From a virus: DNA of 53,108 nucleotides. Within the stretch, counting starts at the first letter, position 1. Every line of letters starts with the position of its first letter. The DNA lies in IMG/VR virus record IMGVR_UViG_3300037076_000071, positions 1 to 53,108 of that record. One strand, written 5' to 3'. A model generated the notes under the pieces. The model did not search any database, was not told the origin of the DNA, and worked only from the letters and a program-made list of their open reading frames with translations. This document shows positions 37,054 to 45,711 of the stretch, piece by piece. A program made the position numbers and the translations under genes.

Positions 37054-38354
37054 TGCCAATACGAAACCTTGACGAGTCAGAGATCCGCAGAATTTCAGAG
37101 AAGTACATTCACAGTGTACGGCATGACCCGGAGACTATCCCAAACATTCAGGAAGTCATCACGGAAGCGATCAAGAATGTTGCACCAAACCGGGAGTTTG
37201 ATCCCGCCGACATCGCCAGTGTTGTGTCTAAGTTGAAAGGCAAACACATCATCAACGACAAAGTAATCAACGAAGCGGCCAAGGAAGTGGTTGACCATAG
37301 CGCAATGGAAGACATGAAGTTCATGATCGGGCGCAATGCCAAGGCGCTTGGAAAGACTAAACTCACTCCCAAAGAAGTTGACGCAATCATCAAGCAGGGT
37401 AAGCTAGACCCATATACAGCCTCGTTGCCACAGATCAAAAAAGCGGTCAATGATTTCTTCTCGTTTGGTAGACCATTAGAATTCATCACACCGACTGAAT
37501 TACAAGATATGGTCCGGTCGCAGATGAGCAAAGCCGGTCCTGTAGATGAACGTGATGTGAATGCTGTTGTGGCGAAGTATGTAGAGAAGGCCGATCAAGA
37601 GAAACCTGTCGATCCAGCCGAAGTACAGCGCCTCATTCAGAGTCACATGGCACTTCGGACGCCACCAACAAAGCCGTCAGAACAAGAAAAACAGAAAGGC
37701 GACAAGCAGACAAACGTCAAACAGGGAACGTTTATTCCGCCGAAAGATCCAAAAAATTTGACCTTCTTTGAGAAGATTAGAATCAAATTTCAACGGTATG
37801 GAATTAAGTCTCTCACCAAGGAATCTCGCAACTGGCTCACCGATGAAGTTGCCAGCCTGAAGCGTGTAAATCGCCAGAGTTTTATCACACAAGGTCAGAC
37901 AGCAGCGGAAGCCTTCATCGGCAAGATGTTCATGTTTTTTTACGACGCCAAGACGAAGAAGAGACTGCCGTATTGGGATAAGTTCCCACTCATCTTTGTG
38001 ATTGAGTTATATGACGACGGGTGGCTTGGTCTCAACCTTCACTACTTAGATCAGAAGGTACGCTTGCGCCTGTTTGACAAGTTACTCAAATTTGCGAATG
38101 ATAAATCATTAGACAAGATTACGAAGCTAAGATTGTCGTATGCGTTGCTGAAAAATGTAGCGCAATTTCCCGAAGTAAGACCTTGTATCAAAAGGTACTT
38201 AGCTGAATATACAAAGAGTCAACTCTTGACAGTTCAGCCGATTGATTGGGAAATTGCGTTGTTCTTGCCAGTCGAACAGTTCCAGAAAGAGAAGAAGGAA
38301 ACTGTATGGGCAGCAAGTAGAAAGAAGATTCGGAGTCTGAGGAAGGTAAAATAA
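37053..38354 (+). CDS. Probable virion/assembly protein, 433 aa
   Basis: The N-terminal half has recurring short helical repeats with a DPxxVxxI/LIxxx layout (LTPKEVDAIIKQGKLDPYTA, DPAEVQRLIQSHM). The middle is Lys/Gln rich, and the C-terminal 170 residues form a globular aromatic domain (FPLIFVIELYDDGWLGLNLH). Placement between the gp4-like and tube-like genes suggests tail assembly. No T4 equivalent recognised. Confidence 0.6.
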   Translation: MPIRNLDESEIRRISEKYIHSVRHDPETIPNIQEVITEAIKNVAPNREFDPADIASVVSKLKGKHIINDKVINEAAKEVVDHSAMEDMKFMIGRNAKALGKTKLTPKEVDAIIKQGKLDPYTASLPQIKKAVNDFFSFGRPLEFITPTELQDMVRSQMSKAGPVDERDVNAVVAKYVEKADQEKPVDPAEVQRLIQSHMALRTPPTKPSEQEKQKGDKQTNVKQGTFIPPKDPKNLTFFEKIRIKFQRYGIKSLTKESRNWLTDEVASLKRVNRQSFITQGQTAAEAFIGKMFMFFYDAKTKKRLPYWDKFPLIFVIELYDDGWLGLNLHYLDQKVRLRLFDKLLKFANDKSLDKITKLRLSYALLKNVAQFPEVRPCIKRYLAEYTKSQLLTVQPIDWEIALFLPVEQFQKEKKETVWAASRKKIRSLRKVK

Positions 38355-39278
38355 ATGCCAGGATTATCAGATCTAGCCGAGATGGTCGCTGAAGATTTCT
38401 TTGCGGCCATCACAGGAGCAATCGAGCACCAGCGTGTACAAAACCAACCGCATGATTCTTGGCCTTCCAATACCGATGCGGCCACAACTGCAAGTAATTC
38501 TGCATCGAAGGACATCGAACACGCTAAAGTAAAAGTCAAAAATTCTGGCGCAAGCATGATGAATGACTTTGTGTCTGAATTGACGTTCACTGCTGGCGTT
38601 GCAGTACAGAATCGCTATCAAGTATCCATCCCTACGATGTTGTTGGGACAGAATTCAAAAGTGATTTACAACTTGATCCAGTCAAATCCGGCCACTGCTG
38701 GATTGTCTATGGATTGGATGGGAACTTACTATTCCGGCGACATGGGACAGGCCGCAGTCGAGCTTACAGCCTATTGTGACAAGGCCCAATTGCCTGGATA
38801 TCAGTTTCAGACAGAGACCGTTCGTCATTACGGCCCGTCGTTCAAGATTCCACACATGCCAGAGTACCAAGACATCACAATGTCATTCATGTGCAGTTCT
38901 GGATTTTGGGAACGCTATTTCTTCGACGCTTGGATGTACATGGTGATGGACCCGGTAACGAACAACTTCAATTACAAAGACGAATATTCGTGTGATGTCA
39001 TCATTGCTTCGATCATTCCGGGCGGCGCACCAATTTTGGATTGGGACAATATGAACTACTGGACGAAGCTCGTAGATTGCTTCCCAATTTCAATTCAGGA
39101 ACAAGAAGTGGGCTACGACATGAACAACAGCATTCAAAAAGTCGTGGTCACTTTTTCGTATAAGTATGCCATTCCATTCACCGGCAAGGGTTCTACAACT
39201 GCTTCGCCGTTACGTGGAAGTAAGGCTACATTCCAACAGGGCATTAGTCTAAATCCAACGGCCAAGCCACCGTCTTAA
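38355..39278 (+). CDS. Tail tube-fold protein (gp19/gp54-like)
   Basis: 307 residues. The first 65 residues are an added helical, Ala/Ser-rich region. From NRYQVSIPTMLLGQNSK on, the pattern of T4 tube proteins appears: CDKAQLPGYQFQTETVRHYG, DITMSFMCSSGFWERYFFDA, and the end DCFPISIQEQEVGYDMNNSI plus VVVTFSYKYA. Longer than gp19 (163 aa) and near gp54 (320 aa), so baseplate tube initiator is the better guess. Confidence 0.7.
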   Translation: MPGLSDLAEMVAEDFFAAITGAIEHQRVQNQPHDSWPSNTDAATTASNSASKDIEHAKVKVKNSGASMMNDFVSELTFTAGVAVQNRYQVSIPTMLLGQNSKVIYNLIQSNPATAGLSMDWMGTYYSGDMGQAAVELTAYCDKAQLPGYQFQTETVRHYGPSFKIPHMPEYQDITMSFMCSSGFWERYFFDAWMYMVMDPVTNNFNYKDEYSCDVIIASIIPGGAPILDWDNMNYWTKLVDCFPISIQEQEVGYDMNNSIQKVVVTFSYKYAIPFTGKGSTTASPLRGSKATFQQGISLNPTAKPPS

Positions 39279-39307
39279 TTTGGAAAGCGTGACTACATAC
39301 AGTTACT

Positions 39308-40129
39308 ATGCCATTACCTAATCTGGAAAAGATGGTGCCTCATTTTGAGATCACCGTCCCATCGACCGGGAAAGAAGTCACATTTAGACCTTTCCTTGTC
39401 AAAGAGGAAAAAATCCTTCTCATCGCTTTGGAGAGCGGCGAAGAGAAGGCCATGCTAGATGCAATCGTGCAAGTGATTACATCCTGCGCCGTCTCGCCGT
39501 TGAAAATCGACTCTCTTGCAAATTTCGACCTGGAATACCTTTTCCTACAACTTCGGGCACGCTCCGTCAATAACGTTGTCGAGCTTACTTACCGTTGTCA
39601 TAATCTTGTTATAGTCGCCCCTGACGAAGTTGAAAAACATAGTTGGGAATCTCGTGAACAAAAGGCTCAAGCCATTGAAAAGGTCAAGGCCGGTGAACCA
39701 GTATACGGATCATGCGACTACATGGTCAAAGTGAAACTCAATCTGGATGACGTGAAAGTTCAATTCAACGATCAGCACAAGCGGCAGATCTTTTTGACAC
39801 CGACTTTAGGCGTCAACATGCGCTATCCGAATTTCAAAATGGCGAAGGCTTTGCTTGGTAGACCTACGCAGCCGGATAGTGTGACCGATAGCATTCAAAG
39901 CATCGCTATGTGTGTGGAATCGGTGTTCGATGAAGAGTCGGTATATAACAACTTCACTCCGAAGGAAATTGTAGAGTGGGTCGAGAAATTGACACAGCCA
40001 CAGTTCGCCAGCTTGCAAGTCTTTTTTGAGACTATTCCGACGCTGGCACATGACTTTGAATTCCATTGCCCGGTATGTGATTACAAAGAGAACATTCACA
40101 TAGAAGGGCTACAAAGTTTTTTCGGCTAA
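39308..40129 (+). CDS. Baseplate hub/tail chaperone protein, gp26/gp51 family
   Basis: 273 residues. EITVPSTGKEVTFRPFLVKE then EKILLIALESGEEKAMLDAI and the zinc-like end FHCPVCDYKENIHIEGLQSF are the marks of the T4 gp26/gp51 family. In T4 these help build the hub. The position directly before a tape-measure-like gene is that of tail assembly chaperones. The last sense codons (AGT TTT TTC) form a -1 slippery site; see 40117-40317. Confidence 0.8.
   Translation: MPLPNLEKMVPHFEITVPSTGKEVTFRPFLVKEEKILLIALESGEEKAMLDAIVQVITSCAVSPLKIDSLANFDLEYLFLQLRARSVNNVVELTYRCHNLVIVAPDEVEKHSWESREQKAQAIEKVKAGEPVYGSCDYMVKVKLNLDDVKVQFNDQHKRQIFLTPTLGVNMRYPNFKMAKALLGRPTQPDSVTDSIQSIAMCVESVFDEESVYNNFTPKEIVEWVEKLTQPQFASLQVFFETIPTLAHDFEFHCPVCDYKENIHIEGLQSFFG
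40117..40123 (+). promoter_or_regulatory. Slippery heptamer T TTT TTC for -1 frameshifting
   Basis: Zero-frame codons are TTT TTC with T before them, so both tRNA-Phe can re-pair in the -1 frame. The zero-frame stop follows one codon later and the -1 frame is open to 40317. No clear downstream pseudoknot was identified by eye. Confidence 0.7.
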
Positions 40130-40155
40130 GTCTCAGTCATAGTTCTCTTCCCAAT

Positions 40156-40317
40156 ATGTTTCTGGTGAACTTCAGTCTTACTTTTCACCACAAATATACC
40201 TTGACTGAGATTGAGAGTATGATTCCTTGGGAGAGGGACGCATACCTCAAAATGATTTCCGAATACATCGAAGCCGAAAATGAGCGCATAGCCGCCGAAA
40301 ACGCCAAACGTAAGTAG
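40156..40317 (+). CDS. Small ORF joined to the gp26/gp51 gene by probable -1 frameshift
   Basis: From ATG 40156 there are 53 residues (MFLVNFSLTFHHKYTLTEIE, then SMIPWERDAYLKMISEY). No ribosome binding site precedes the ATG. The frame is open upstream without a stop, back through the end of the gp26/gp51-like gene at its T TTT TTC heptamer. The fused C-terminus would be about 65 residues. The hydrophobic/charged block (IPWERDAYL) is the type of C-terminal extension found in T-parts of tail chaperones. Confidence 0.7.
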   Translation: MFLVNFSLTFHHKYTLTEIESMIPWERDAYLKMISEYIEAENERIAAENAKRK

Positions 40318-40331
40318 TGCAATTACATGAC

Positions 40332-40338
40332 TAAATAC
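40332..40338 (+). promoter_or_regulatory. Late promoter TAAATAC
   Basis: 23 bases before ATG 40362, with GGAGG in between, so this late message has a leader. Confidence 0.55.
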
Positions 40339-40361
40339 CTTTCTACGGAGGGTGCGTAAGT

Positions 40362-40733
40362 ATGACTGCACAACAATTTAGCGATATCATGGCGTGGATG
40401 AAAGCCAACGAACTTATGTTGGGTCTTTTGGCATCGGCTATCGTCATCACCATGCCCGAAAAATTGCCGGGGCTACGAGAGTTTCCAGAATGGATGTGGG
40501 AATGGATTCGTGATGCAATGAAGACCTTTATGAACTTCAGACACTCAGGCGCACCTATCACAGATGCTCAACACAGTACTGCACAGGCTCTTGAAGTGCC
40601 AGGAACCGTGCAGATTAAAGTGGAACAGCCGATTACAAATCCACCGGAGAAATCTACACCAGAAAAACCAACAGAGAAACTTGAAGTAGACAAGAAGCCA
40701 ACAGACCCACAACCGCAACTCCTTAACGAGTAA
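40362..40733 (+). CDS. Membrane-anchored small protein, 123 aa
   Basis: Residues 17-32 (NELMLGLLASAIVITMPEK) are one membrane segment, followed by an amphipathic aromatic helix (LREFPEWMWEWIRDAMKTFM) and a Pro/Glu/Lys-rich disordered tail. The layout fits a holin or a membrane factor. Direct neighbour of the tape-measure gene, so DNA ejection is another option. Confidence 0.6.
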   Translation: MTAQQFSDIMAWMKANELMLGLLASAIVITMPEKLPGLREFPEWMWEWIRDAMKTFMNFRHSGAPITDAQHSTAQALEVPGTVQIKVEQPITNPPEKSTPEKPTEKLEVDKKPTDPQPQLLNE

Positions 40734-40739
40734 ACTTAG

Positions 40740-43700
40740 ATGCCTCTTGACCCGAAGAAGACAAAGAACGGAGTAAATCTCAACGAGATCGACGTAAGCA
40801 AACTCGCCTTGGTTGACAAGGAAGGTTTGATTGACGATCTTGGCAAGCGTCTGAAGACAGAGATCAAAGGTGCCTTTACTGAAGCTATCAAATCTGTAAA
40901 GCCAGAGATTAAAGGTATTGTCGATGACGCTGTAAAGTCTCAAAATTCTTCTTCGGGTGGATCACAAGCACCCTCTTCATCAACGAAGCAGCAAACAACT
41001 TCTAGCGGTGGTGGAGGAAATAGTGGCGGTGGTGGAACCCCGCCGCCCAACCCACCAAAACCGCCTAAGCCACCCAAGACACCGAAGCAACCCAAAGCTC
41101 CAAAGGTTCCAAAGCCACAAATGAATCCTGGTGGCGGCAACGTGTATTCTGACATAGGAAAGGAGATTGCCGAAAATCTTGACGAACTAACGGAAAGTTA
41201 CCAGACTCTCAATCTCAAAGAATTAGAACTAGCACAAAAGAGACTGTCCGACGTACAAGAGTCCATTCGATTTTCGACTTTTGGAAAAGAACAAGCTCTA
41301 CTTTCTGCTGCGACGGCAGATCTTGAAAAAGAACTAGCGAATGAAGCAAAGAAGCGTGGCACGACCCTCGGAAAGATTGGCAATTTCCTAGACCGGGAAA
41401 ATATCAACGCAGCCAGCATCATTACAGGCATCTTCAGCGATTCTCCGATGGTCGGTTTGATGACCAAGGCCGTGATGGAGTCAATTCGCCACAAGCGTGC
41501 TGCCGCCCAAAAGCAAAAATCCGATCAGTTGAAAATTGGAGACATCAAACAGCATCTTCCCCGCCCTGATGACTTCCACCAACAGAACCAGCAACAGACG
41601 GCACCACAGGCCCCACAGCAGCCTCAGACGCAGCAACAGGCTCCACAGCAGCCACCACAACAAGCAACGCAGCCAGCGCAGCCCCAAGCACAAAGTCCAA
41701 CTCCTGTTTCTCCACAAGAACAGCAACCAAATCCGAAAGGACCGGCGCAAGTCCACAACATTGGCGACTACGCAGATCGGCGTCCACCCGAGCGTGTCAA
41801 CGATGAGGAAGATGACGAAGAAGGAAAGAATGCAGAAATGGTTGCTCTTCGTCTCCACAAGCAAAGCAAGCGACGTGCCCGTGGAAACTATCAACGTGAG
41901 AAGTATGACCAAGGTTACGAGCAAGGAAAGAAAGCTGAACTAGAGAAACTACACGCCGAATTAGAGGAAGCAAAAAAGAAAGCAGAAGAGATTAAGAAGA
42001 ATCCACCAGAGCCAAAACCAGGAGAAGACATTTTTGGCACTCCAGACGACAACGCTGAGTCTGACGTTAGATTACTTGAGCACAAAGTTGCATCCATTCA
42101 AAAACTTCTTGACGACATAGAAAAGCAGAAGGCCGATGAAGCCGACGAAAATAAGCGTGCCCTTGAATACGCAAGTAAGGGCGAACGCAAGCAGAACAAT
42201 CTTGTCGAAATGAAGCCGAAGGCTCCAGAACGAGTTCAACAAGAACCCATTGTAATGGGCAAGGCGGCATTAGAGCATAACGCCGATCCAGAGACACAAC
42301 TCCATCCAGAAAGAGAAGAGTTGGGCGATAACAAAATTGTCAGCATTCTCAGTGGAATGAAAACGACTGAAGAGAAGGAAAGCAAGACTCTGGACGTTTT
42401 CAGTTTCAAGAACAAGAACAATCGCATCAATCCATTTCTCGAACTGCGTAAGCTAAGTCAACAGCAATTGACCGAGCTTGAAAAAATCAGTAGTATCATG
42501 GCGCTTCAGCTTGAACAGGCTAAGTTGGCAAATGATGCTGCCCAACGTGAGACCAAAGAAAAAGGTCTTGGTGGCGAAGGTGGCGGCGGTGGAATTGTCG
42601 AAGGCGCTGCAAAAAAGAAGACCAAGGAAAGCGGTGGTTTGGGAATCATGGATGCAATCTTCGGCGGTGTCGAAGGTCTGCATGGCGTTCAGTTACTCAC
42701 ACAAGGCATCAAAGGCATCAAAAACTTCGGAAAGAATCTTTTCAAGGGTAAGGGTGCGAAAGGTGCCGAGAAGGTAGCCGAAGGTGTCGGTGAAGGTGCA
42801 AAAGTTGCTGAAGGTGTCGGTGAAGGCGCAAAGGTTGCTGAAGGTGCTGGTAAAGGTGCAGAAGCCCTCAAAACTGTAGAAGGTGTAGGTAAGGGAGCCG
42901 AAGCGGTCAAAGAAGTCGGGTTCATGAGCAAGTTGTTGGGTAAGGTTCCTGGTGGTGAAAAGGCCCTTGAATTAGGTTCTAAAATTCCAGGAATGTCAAA
43001 GCTTGGTGGCGCTGCAAAAGGATTGGGCAAAGTTGCTCCCTGGTTGCAATTAGTATTATCCGGTTTGGACTTCCACCAAGGATACAAGCAAGCAGCGAGT
43101 TTTATTGGTAAAAAAGAAAGCGATGTTGATACTGGTGATAAAATTGGTTCCGGTGGAGCCAATGTTGTAGGCAATATCGTTGGTAGCCCTATTGATATGA
43201 TAGGGGCGCTCTTCGGCCAGGATTTGAATACCACTGGTTATATCAGAAAGAAACTGAATAATGCAGGACAAGCAATCAAAAATGTCGGAGAAGATGGTCC
43301 GGTTCAAGCAACACAGACGGAATCAGCTAAGAAGCTCCAAGACCGTATTAAAAAGTTGAAGGAACAAAATCCGGGTATGACCGATGCTGTTGCTAGAAGC
43401 AAAGCTATCGAGCAATTGCTTGCAGAAAAGGCACAGAGTTCATCACCAACGTCACCAACACCAGCGGCACCACAGCCCGCACCATCTACGTCGCCAACAC
43501 CAGCGGCACCACAGCCCGCACCATCTACGTCGCCAACACCAGCACCAACAACCCCGGCACCATCTACATCACCAGTCGGTGGATCGGTGAACACCACCAG
43601 TGCGGGCGTTCTTCAGTCAACCACATCTCCGTTTTCGACTAGTTTAACTAAGTCATCTACAGCAATGAATAAAGGTGCTCGTCTGGCTCCTAGTAGCGTC

Positions 43701-44528
43701 AAAGGTACAGCTAGTCAAACAACTGGAGAAGTGGCTGCTGCTGCGATGGAAGCGGAGAAGGAAACTGGATTTCCTGCAAAAGTAATCATGGCCCAATTTG
43801 CATTGGAAAGCAATCGTGGGAAAAGTGTCACTGGCGATTACAATTTTTTTGGAGTGACAGGAAGCGGAACTGCTGGAAGTAAGATGGTAAAGACCAGAGA
43901 AGAAATAACTCCTGAATATGCTGCGAAACATTTTCCTGATGCAGTTTTAGATTCAAATCAGTCGGGTGTTGCTCCCGGTAAAAAGCGATACATTGTGCAT
44001 CGTCCGTTTGCCGCATACAAGTCAGTGAAAGATTCTGTGGATCAACACATCAAACTTCTTTCACAAAGTAAACGATACAAACCCGCATTCGAGAAGTACA
44101 AAAAGACTAAGGACGCCGATCAGTTGATGCGTGATATTGCCGCTGCTGGTTACGCTACAGGGAATAATTACGGAGACCATTTGGTAAAGGTTTCTCAAAG
44201 CAGCGACTTGGTTTCTGCTTTATCTGGTGGGACGACACCAACACCAGCAAATGGTCAGACGCAACCACCTAAGACTGAATTGGCAAGTGCAGCGCCAGTA
44301 CAACAGCCACCGACTCCACCAGAAGCAGGAAAGCGGCTGACTCAAGCATCCATGCAGAACACGGATCTTGTAAGAACTGCATCAGCCGCACCACCGCCAG
44401 CAAATAGCCAGAATGTGTTTGCTCCATCTAACGTCACACAGAACACCAGTATTCTTCCAGGTGTGAAAGCGCAGAATACAGAAAGCACGTATCAGCGCAC
44501 GATGGACCAAATGTATGTGGCGACTTGA
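40740..44528 (+). CDS. Tape-measure-like protein with GH73 glucosaminidase domain
   Basis: 1262 residues. Layout: Gly/Pro linker near 75-130; a helical region; Gln/Pro-rich stretch near 280-335; coiled coil (390-460); a Gly-rich membrane-like/tape block (GGVEGLHGVQLLTQGIKGIK) with repeats VAEGVGEGAKVAEGVGEGAK; Ala/Pro/Ser tandem repeat near 905-940; then a GH73/FlgJ-type muramidase (about 990-1170) with AQFALESNRGK, catalytic Glu near 1022. The enzyme could open peptidoglycan during ejection. Position after the chaperone pair and length support a tape measure; a hub lysozyme (gp5-like) role is the alternative. Confidence 0.7.
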   Translation: MPLDPKKTKNGVNLNEIDVSKLALVDKEGLIDDLGKRLKTEIKGAFTEAIKSVKPEIKGIVDDAVKSQNSSSGGSQAPSSSTKQQTTSSGGGGNSGGGGTPPPNPPKPPKPPKTPKQPKAPKVPKPQMNPGGGNVYSDIGKEIAENLDELTESYQTLNLKELELAQKRLSDVQESIRFSTFGKEQALLSAATADLEKELANEAKKRGTTLGKIGNFLDRENINAASIITGIFSDSPMVGLMTKAVMESIRHKRAAAQKQKSDQLKIGDIKQHLPRPDDFHQQNQQQTAPQAPQQPQTQQQAPQQPPQQATQPAQPQAQSPTPVSPQEQQPNPKGPAQVHNIGDYADRRPPERVNDEEDDEEGKNAEMVALRLHKQSKRRARGNYQREKYDQGYEQGKKAELEKLHAELEEAKKKAEEIKKNPPEPKPGEDIFGTPDDNAESDVRLLEHKVASIQKLLDDIEKQKADEADENKRALEYASKGERKQNNLVEMKPKAPERVQQEPIVMGKAALEHNADPETQLHPEREELGDNKIVSILSGMKTTEEKESKTLDVFSFKNKNNRINPFLELRKLSQQQLTELEKISSIMALQLEQAKLANDAAQRETKEKGLGGEGGGGGIVEGAAKKKTKESGGLGIMDAIFGGVEGLHGVQLLTQGIKGIKNFGKNLFKGKGAKGAEKVAEGVGEGAKVAEGVGEGAKVAEGAGKGAEALKTVEGVGKGAEAVKEVGFMSKLLGKVPGGEKALELGSKIPGMSKLGGAAKGLGKVAPWLQLVLSGLDFHQGYKQAASFIGKKESDVDTGDKIGSGGANVVGNIVGSPIDMIGALFGQDLNTTGYIRKKLNNAGQAIKNVGEDGPVQATQTESAKKLQDRIKKLKEQNPGMTDAVARSKAIEQLLAEKAQSSSPTSPTPAAPQPAPSTSPTPAAPQPAPSTSPTPAPTTPAPSTSPVGGSVNTTSAGVLQSTTSPFSTSLTKSSTAMNKGARLAPSSVKGTASQTTGEVAAAAMEAEKETGFPAKVIMAQFALESNRGKSVTGDYNFFGVTGSGTAGSKMVKTREEITPEYAAKHFPDAVLDSNQSGVAPGKKRYIVHRPFAAYKSVKDSVDQHIKLLSQSKRYKPAFEKYKKTKDADQLMRDIAAAGYATGNNYGDHLVKVSQSSDLVSALSGGTTPTPANGQTQPPKTELASAAPVQQPPTPPEAGKRLTQASMQNTDLVRTASAAPPPANSQNVFAPSNVTQNTSILPGVKAQNTESTYQRTMDQMYVAT
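43455..43532 (+). repeat. 39-bp tandem repeat inside the tape-measure gene
   Basis: Two almost perfect copies of a 39-bp unit (13 residues, SPTPAAPQPAPST), followed by a degenerate third, make an elastic Pro/Ala/Thr linker before the GH73 domain. Confidence 0.8.
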
Positions 44529-44535
44529 TCCTATG

Positions 44536-44543
44536 TATAAATT
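44536..44543 (+). promoter_or_regulatory. Late promoter TATAAATT
   Basis: Six bases before ATG 44550 of the HNH gene; one mismatch. Confidence 0.5.
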
Positions 44544-44549
44544 ACTTAC

Positions 44550-45062
44550 ATGGAGTCCATATCTAAACAAAAAGCTACAGATAAGTACCGACTTTCTGAA
44601 AAAGGCAAAGAAACAAGAAAACGATACCGCCAATCACAAGCTGGAAAACAATCGTCTAAGAAAACTTATACTTCTCCGCAAGGAAAATTGTGGGTAAAAA
44701 AGGCTGGCGACCAGTATCGTCAGACTAATCATGGTCGTGCAGTTATTCTCTTATGTGATGCGAGAAAGAGAGCACGACAGCAAAACTTGCCATTTGCATT
44801 AACTGTCGAATGGATAGAAGAAAAATTGAAATTTGGCGTGTGTGAACAAACGGGTGACGCATTCAATTTAACTCTATTCAAAAATTCGCATCGAAATATG
44901 TTTGCCCCTAGTTTGGATCAAATTATTCCGGCTGGAGGATACACGCCGGAAAATACTCAAATTGTGTGTTGGTGGTGGAATTCATTCAAACACAACAGAA
45001 CAGATGAAGAGGCATGGCAACATTTCCAAATTCTCCACAATCGTCAATCGTTGTCGTCATAA
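44550..45062 (+). CDS. HNH endonuclease-like homing protein
   Basis: 170 residues. Basic N-terminal half; CEQTGDAFNL then FAPSLDQIIPAGGYTPENTQ, then WNSFKHNRTDEEAW match the short HNH type (SLD, GY, N, K) found in phage homing enzymes. It sits behind the tape-measure gene and overlaps the convergent gene by 19 bases. Confidence 0.7.
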   Translation: MESISKQKATDKYRLSEKGKETRKRYRQSQAGKQSSKKTYTSPQGKLWVKKAGDQYRQTNHGRAVILLCDARKRARQQNLPFALTVEWIEEKLKFGVCEQTGDAFNLTLFKNSHRNMFAPSLDQIIPAGGYTPENTQIVCWWWNSFKHNRTDEEAWQHFQILHNRQSLSS

Positions 45063-45301
45063 GCCCATTCAAGATGATGGGTCTTTTGGTATTCTTTTTC
45101 GACTATGTGTTTGATGCTGGCAAGTGTGGAAGTTGGTTGCCGAATGAGCAGCCGCTCCGGGCCGACAAAACCGTGGAACACAGGAATGTCACCAAATTCA
45201 ATTTGCTCGATCAATCCACATTGGGATTCCCATTTGGGATTCTCGCCTGGGTCTTCGCATCGTGTCCATTGGACATAAACATCTGGATCGCCAATTTTCA
45301 T
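45044..45301 (-). CDS. Unknown acidic protein, 85 aa
   Basis: KIGDPDVYVQWTRCEDPGEN start, Trp-rich, no known motif. ATG 45301 lies 6 bases behind GATGAT of its promoter. Confidence 0.65.
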   Translation of the reverse strand: MKIGDPDVYVQWTRCEDPGENPKWESQCGLIEQIEFGDIPVFHGFVGPERLLIRQPTSTLASIKHIVEKEYQKTHHLEWAYDDND

Positions 45302-45307
45302 GCCCTC

Positions 45308-45335
45308 ATCATCCCATAGATCTAGGAATTGTCAA
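45308..45335 (-). promoter_or_regulatory. Sigma70-like promoter
   Basis: TTGACA, 16 bp, GATGAT, 6 bases, ATG 45301. Same unusual -10 as the SprT-like gene. Confidence 0.55.
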
Positions 45336-45354
45336 GAGTGCCTGTTCTTTGCGC

Positions 45355-45636
45355 TTAGGAAGCCTTTGGAGCCGTTTTGGAGGGTTGTTCGGTACCAGTG
45401 TACCCAGGACGCTTTGCGGCCTTTAGAGGCTTCTCTGGCATCGGTGCCGGGAAGTTGATTCCCCAATACGCATCTGGCTGGTTTTCTACCGGCGAGTAGG
45501 TGTATCGGGCAGGGGCACGTCTTCGCATCGTGGCGATTGCTGCTTTGGCTGCGTCTTCGGTTTCATACGCATGGACAATTCGCACGTTGTTGTTCGCATC
45601 AATTACACGAACTTGATAAACAATCACTTCACTCAT
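45355..45636 (-). CDS. Unknown protein, 93 aa
   Basis: ATG 45636 with a late promoter 4 bases upstream. N-terminal beta-alpha unit (MSEVIVYQVRVIDANNNVRI), then a Pro/Lys/Ala tail. No family recognised. Confidence 0.6.
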   Translation of the reverse strand: MSEVIVYQVRVIDANNNVRIVHAYETEDAAKAAIATMRRRAPARYTYSPVENQPDAYWGINFPAPMPEKPLKAAKRPGYTGTEQPSKTAPKAS

Positions 45637-45640
45637 GCTG

Positions 45641-45647
45641 TTATTTA
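45641..45647 (-). promoter_or_regulatory. Late promoter TAAATAA
   Basis: Four bases before ATG 45636, immediately beyond the bidirectional terminator. Confidence 0.5.
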
Positions 45648-45650
45648 CAC

Positions 45651-45691
45651 ACAAAAAAGACGGACACCATACAGGCTGTCCGTCTCTTTTT
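45651..45691. terminator. Bidirectional terminator
   Basis: 8-bp stem GACGGACA/TGTCCGTC with a 10-nt loop, A-rich on the left (ACAAAAAA) and T-rich on the right (TCTTTTTC). For minus-strand transcripts it ends the gp32 message; the left A tract gives the U run. Confidence 0.75.
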
Positions 45692-45711
45692 CTTCGGCTG
45701 TTATTGATTAC

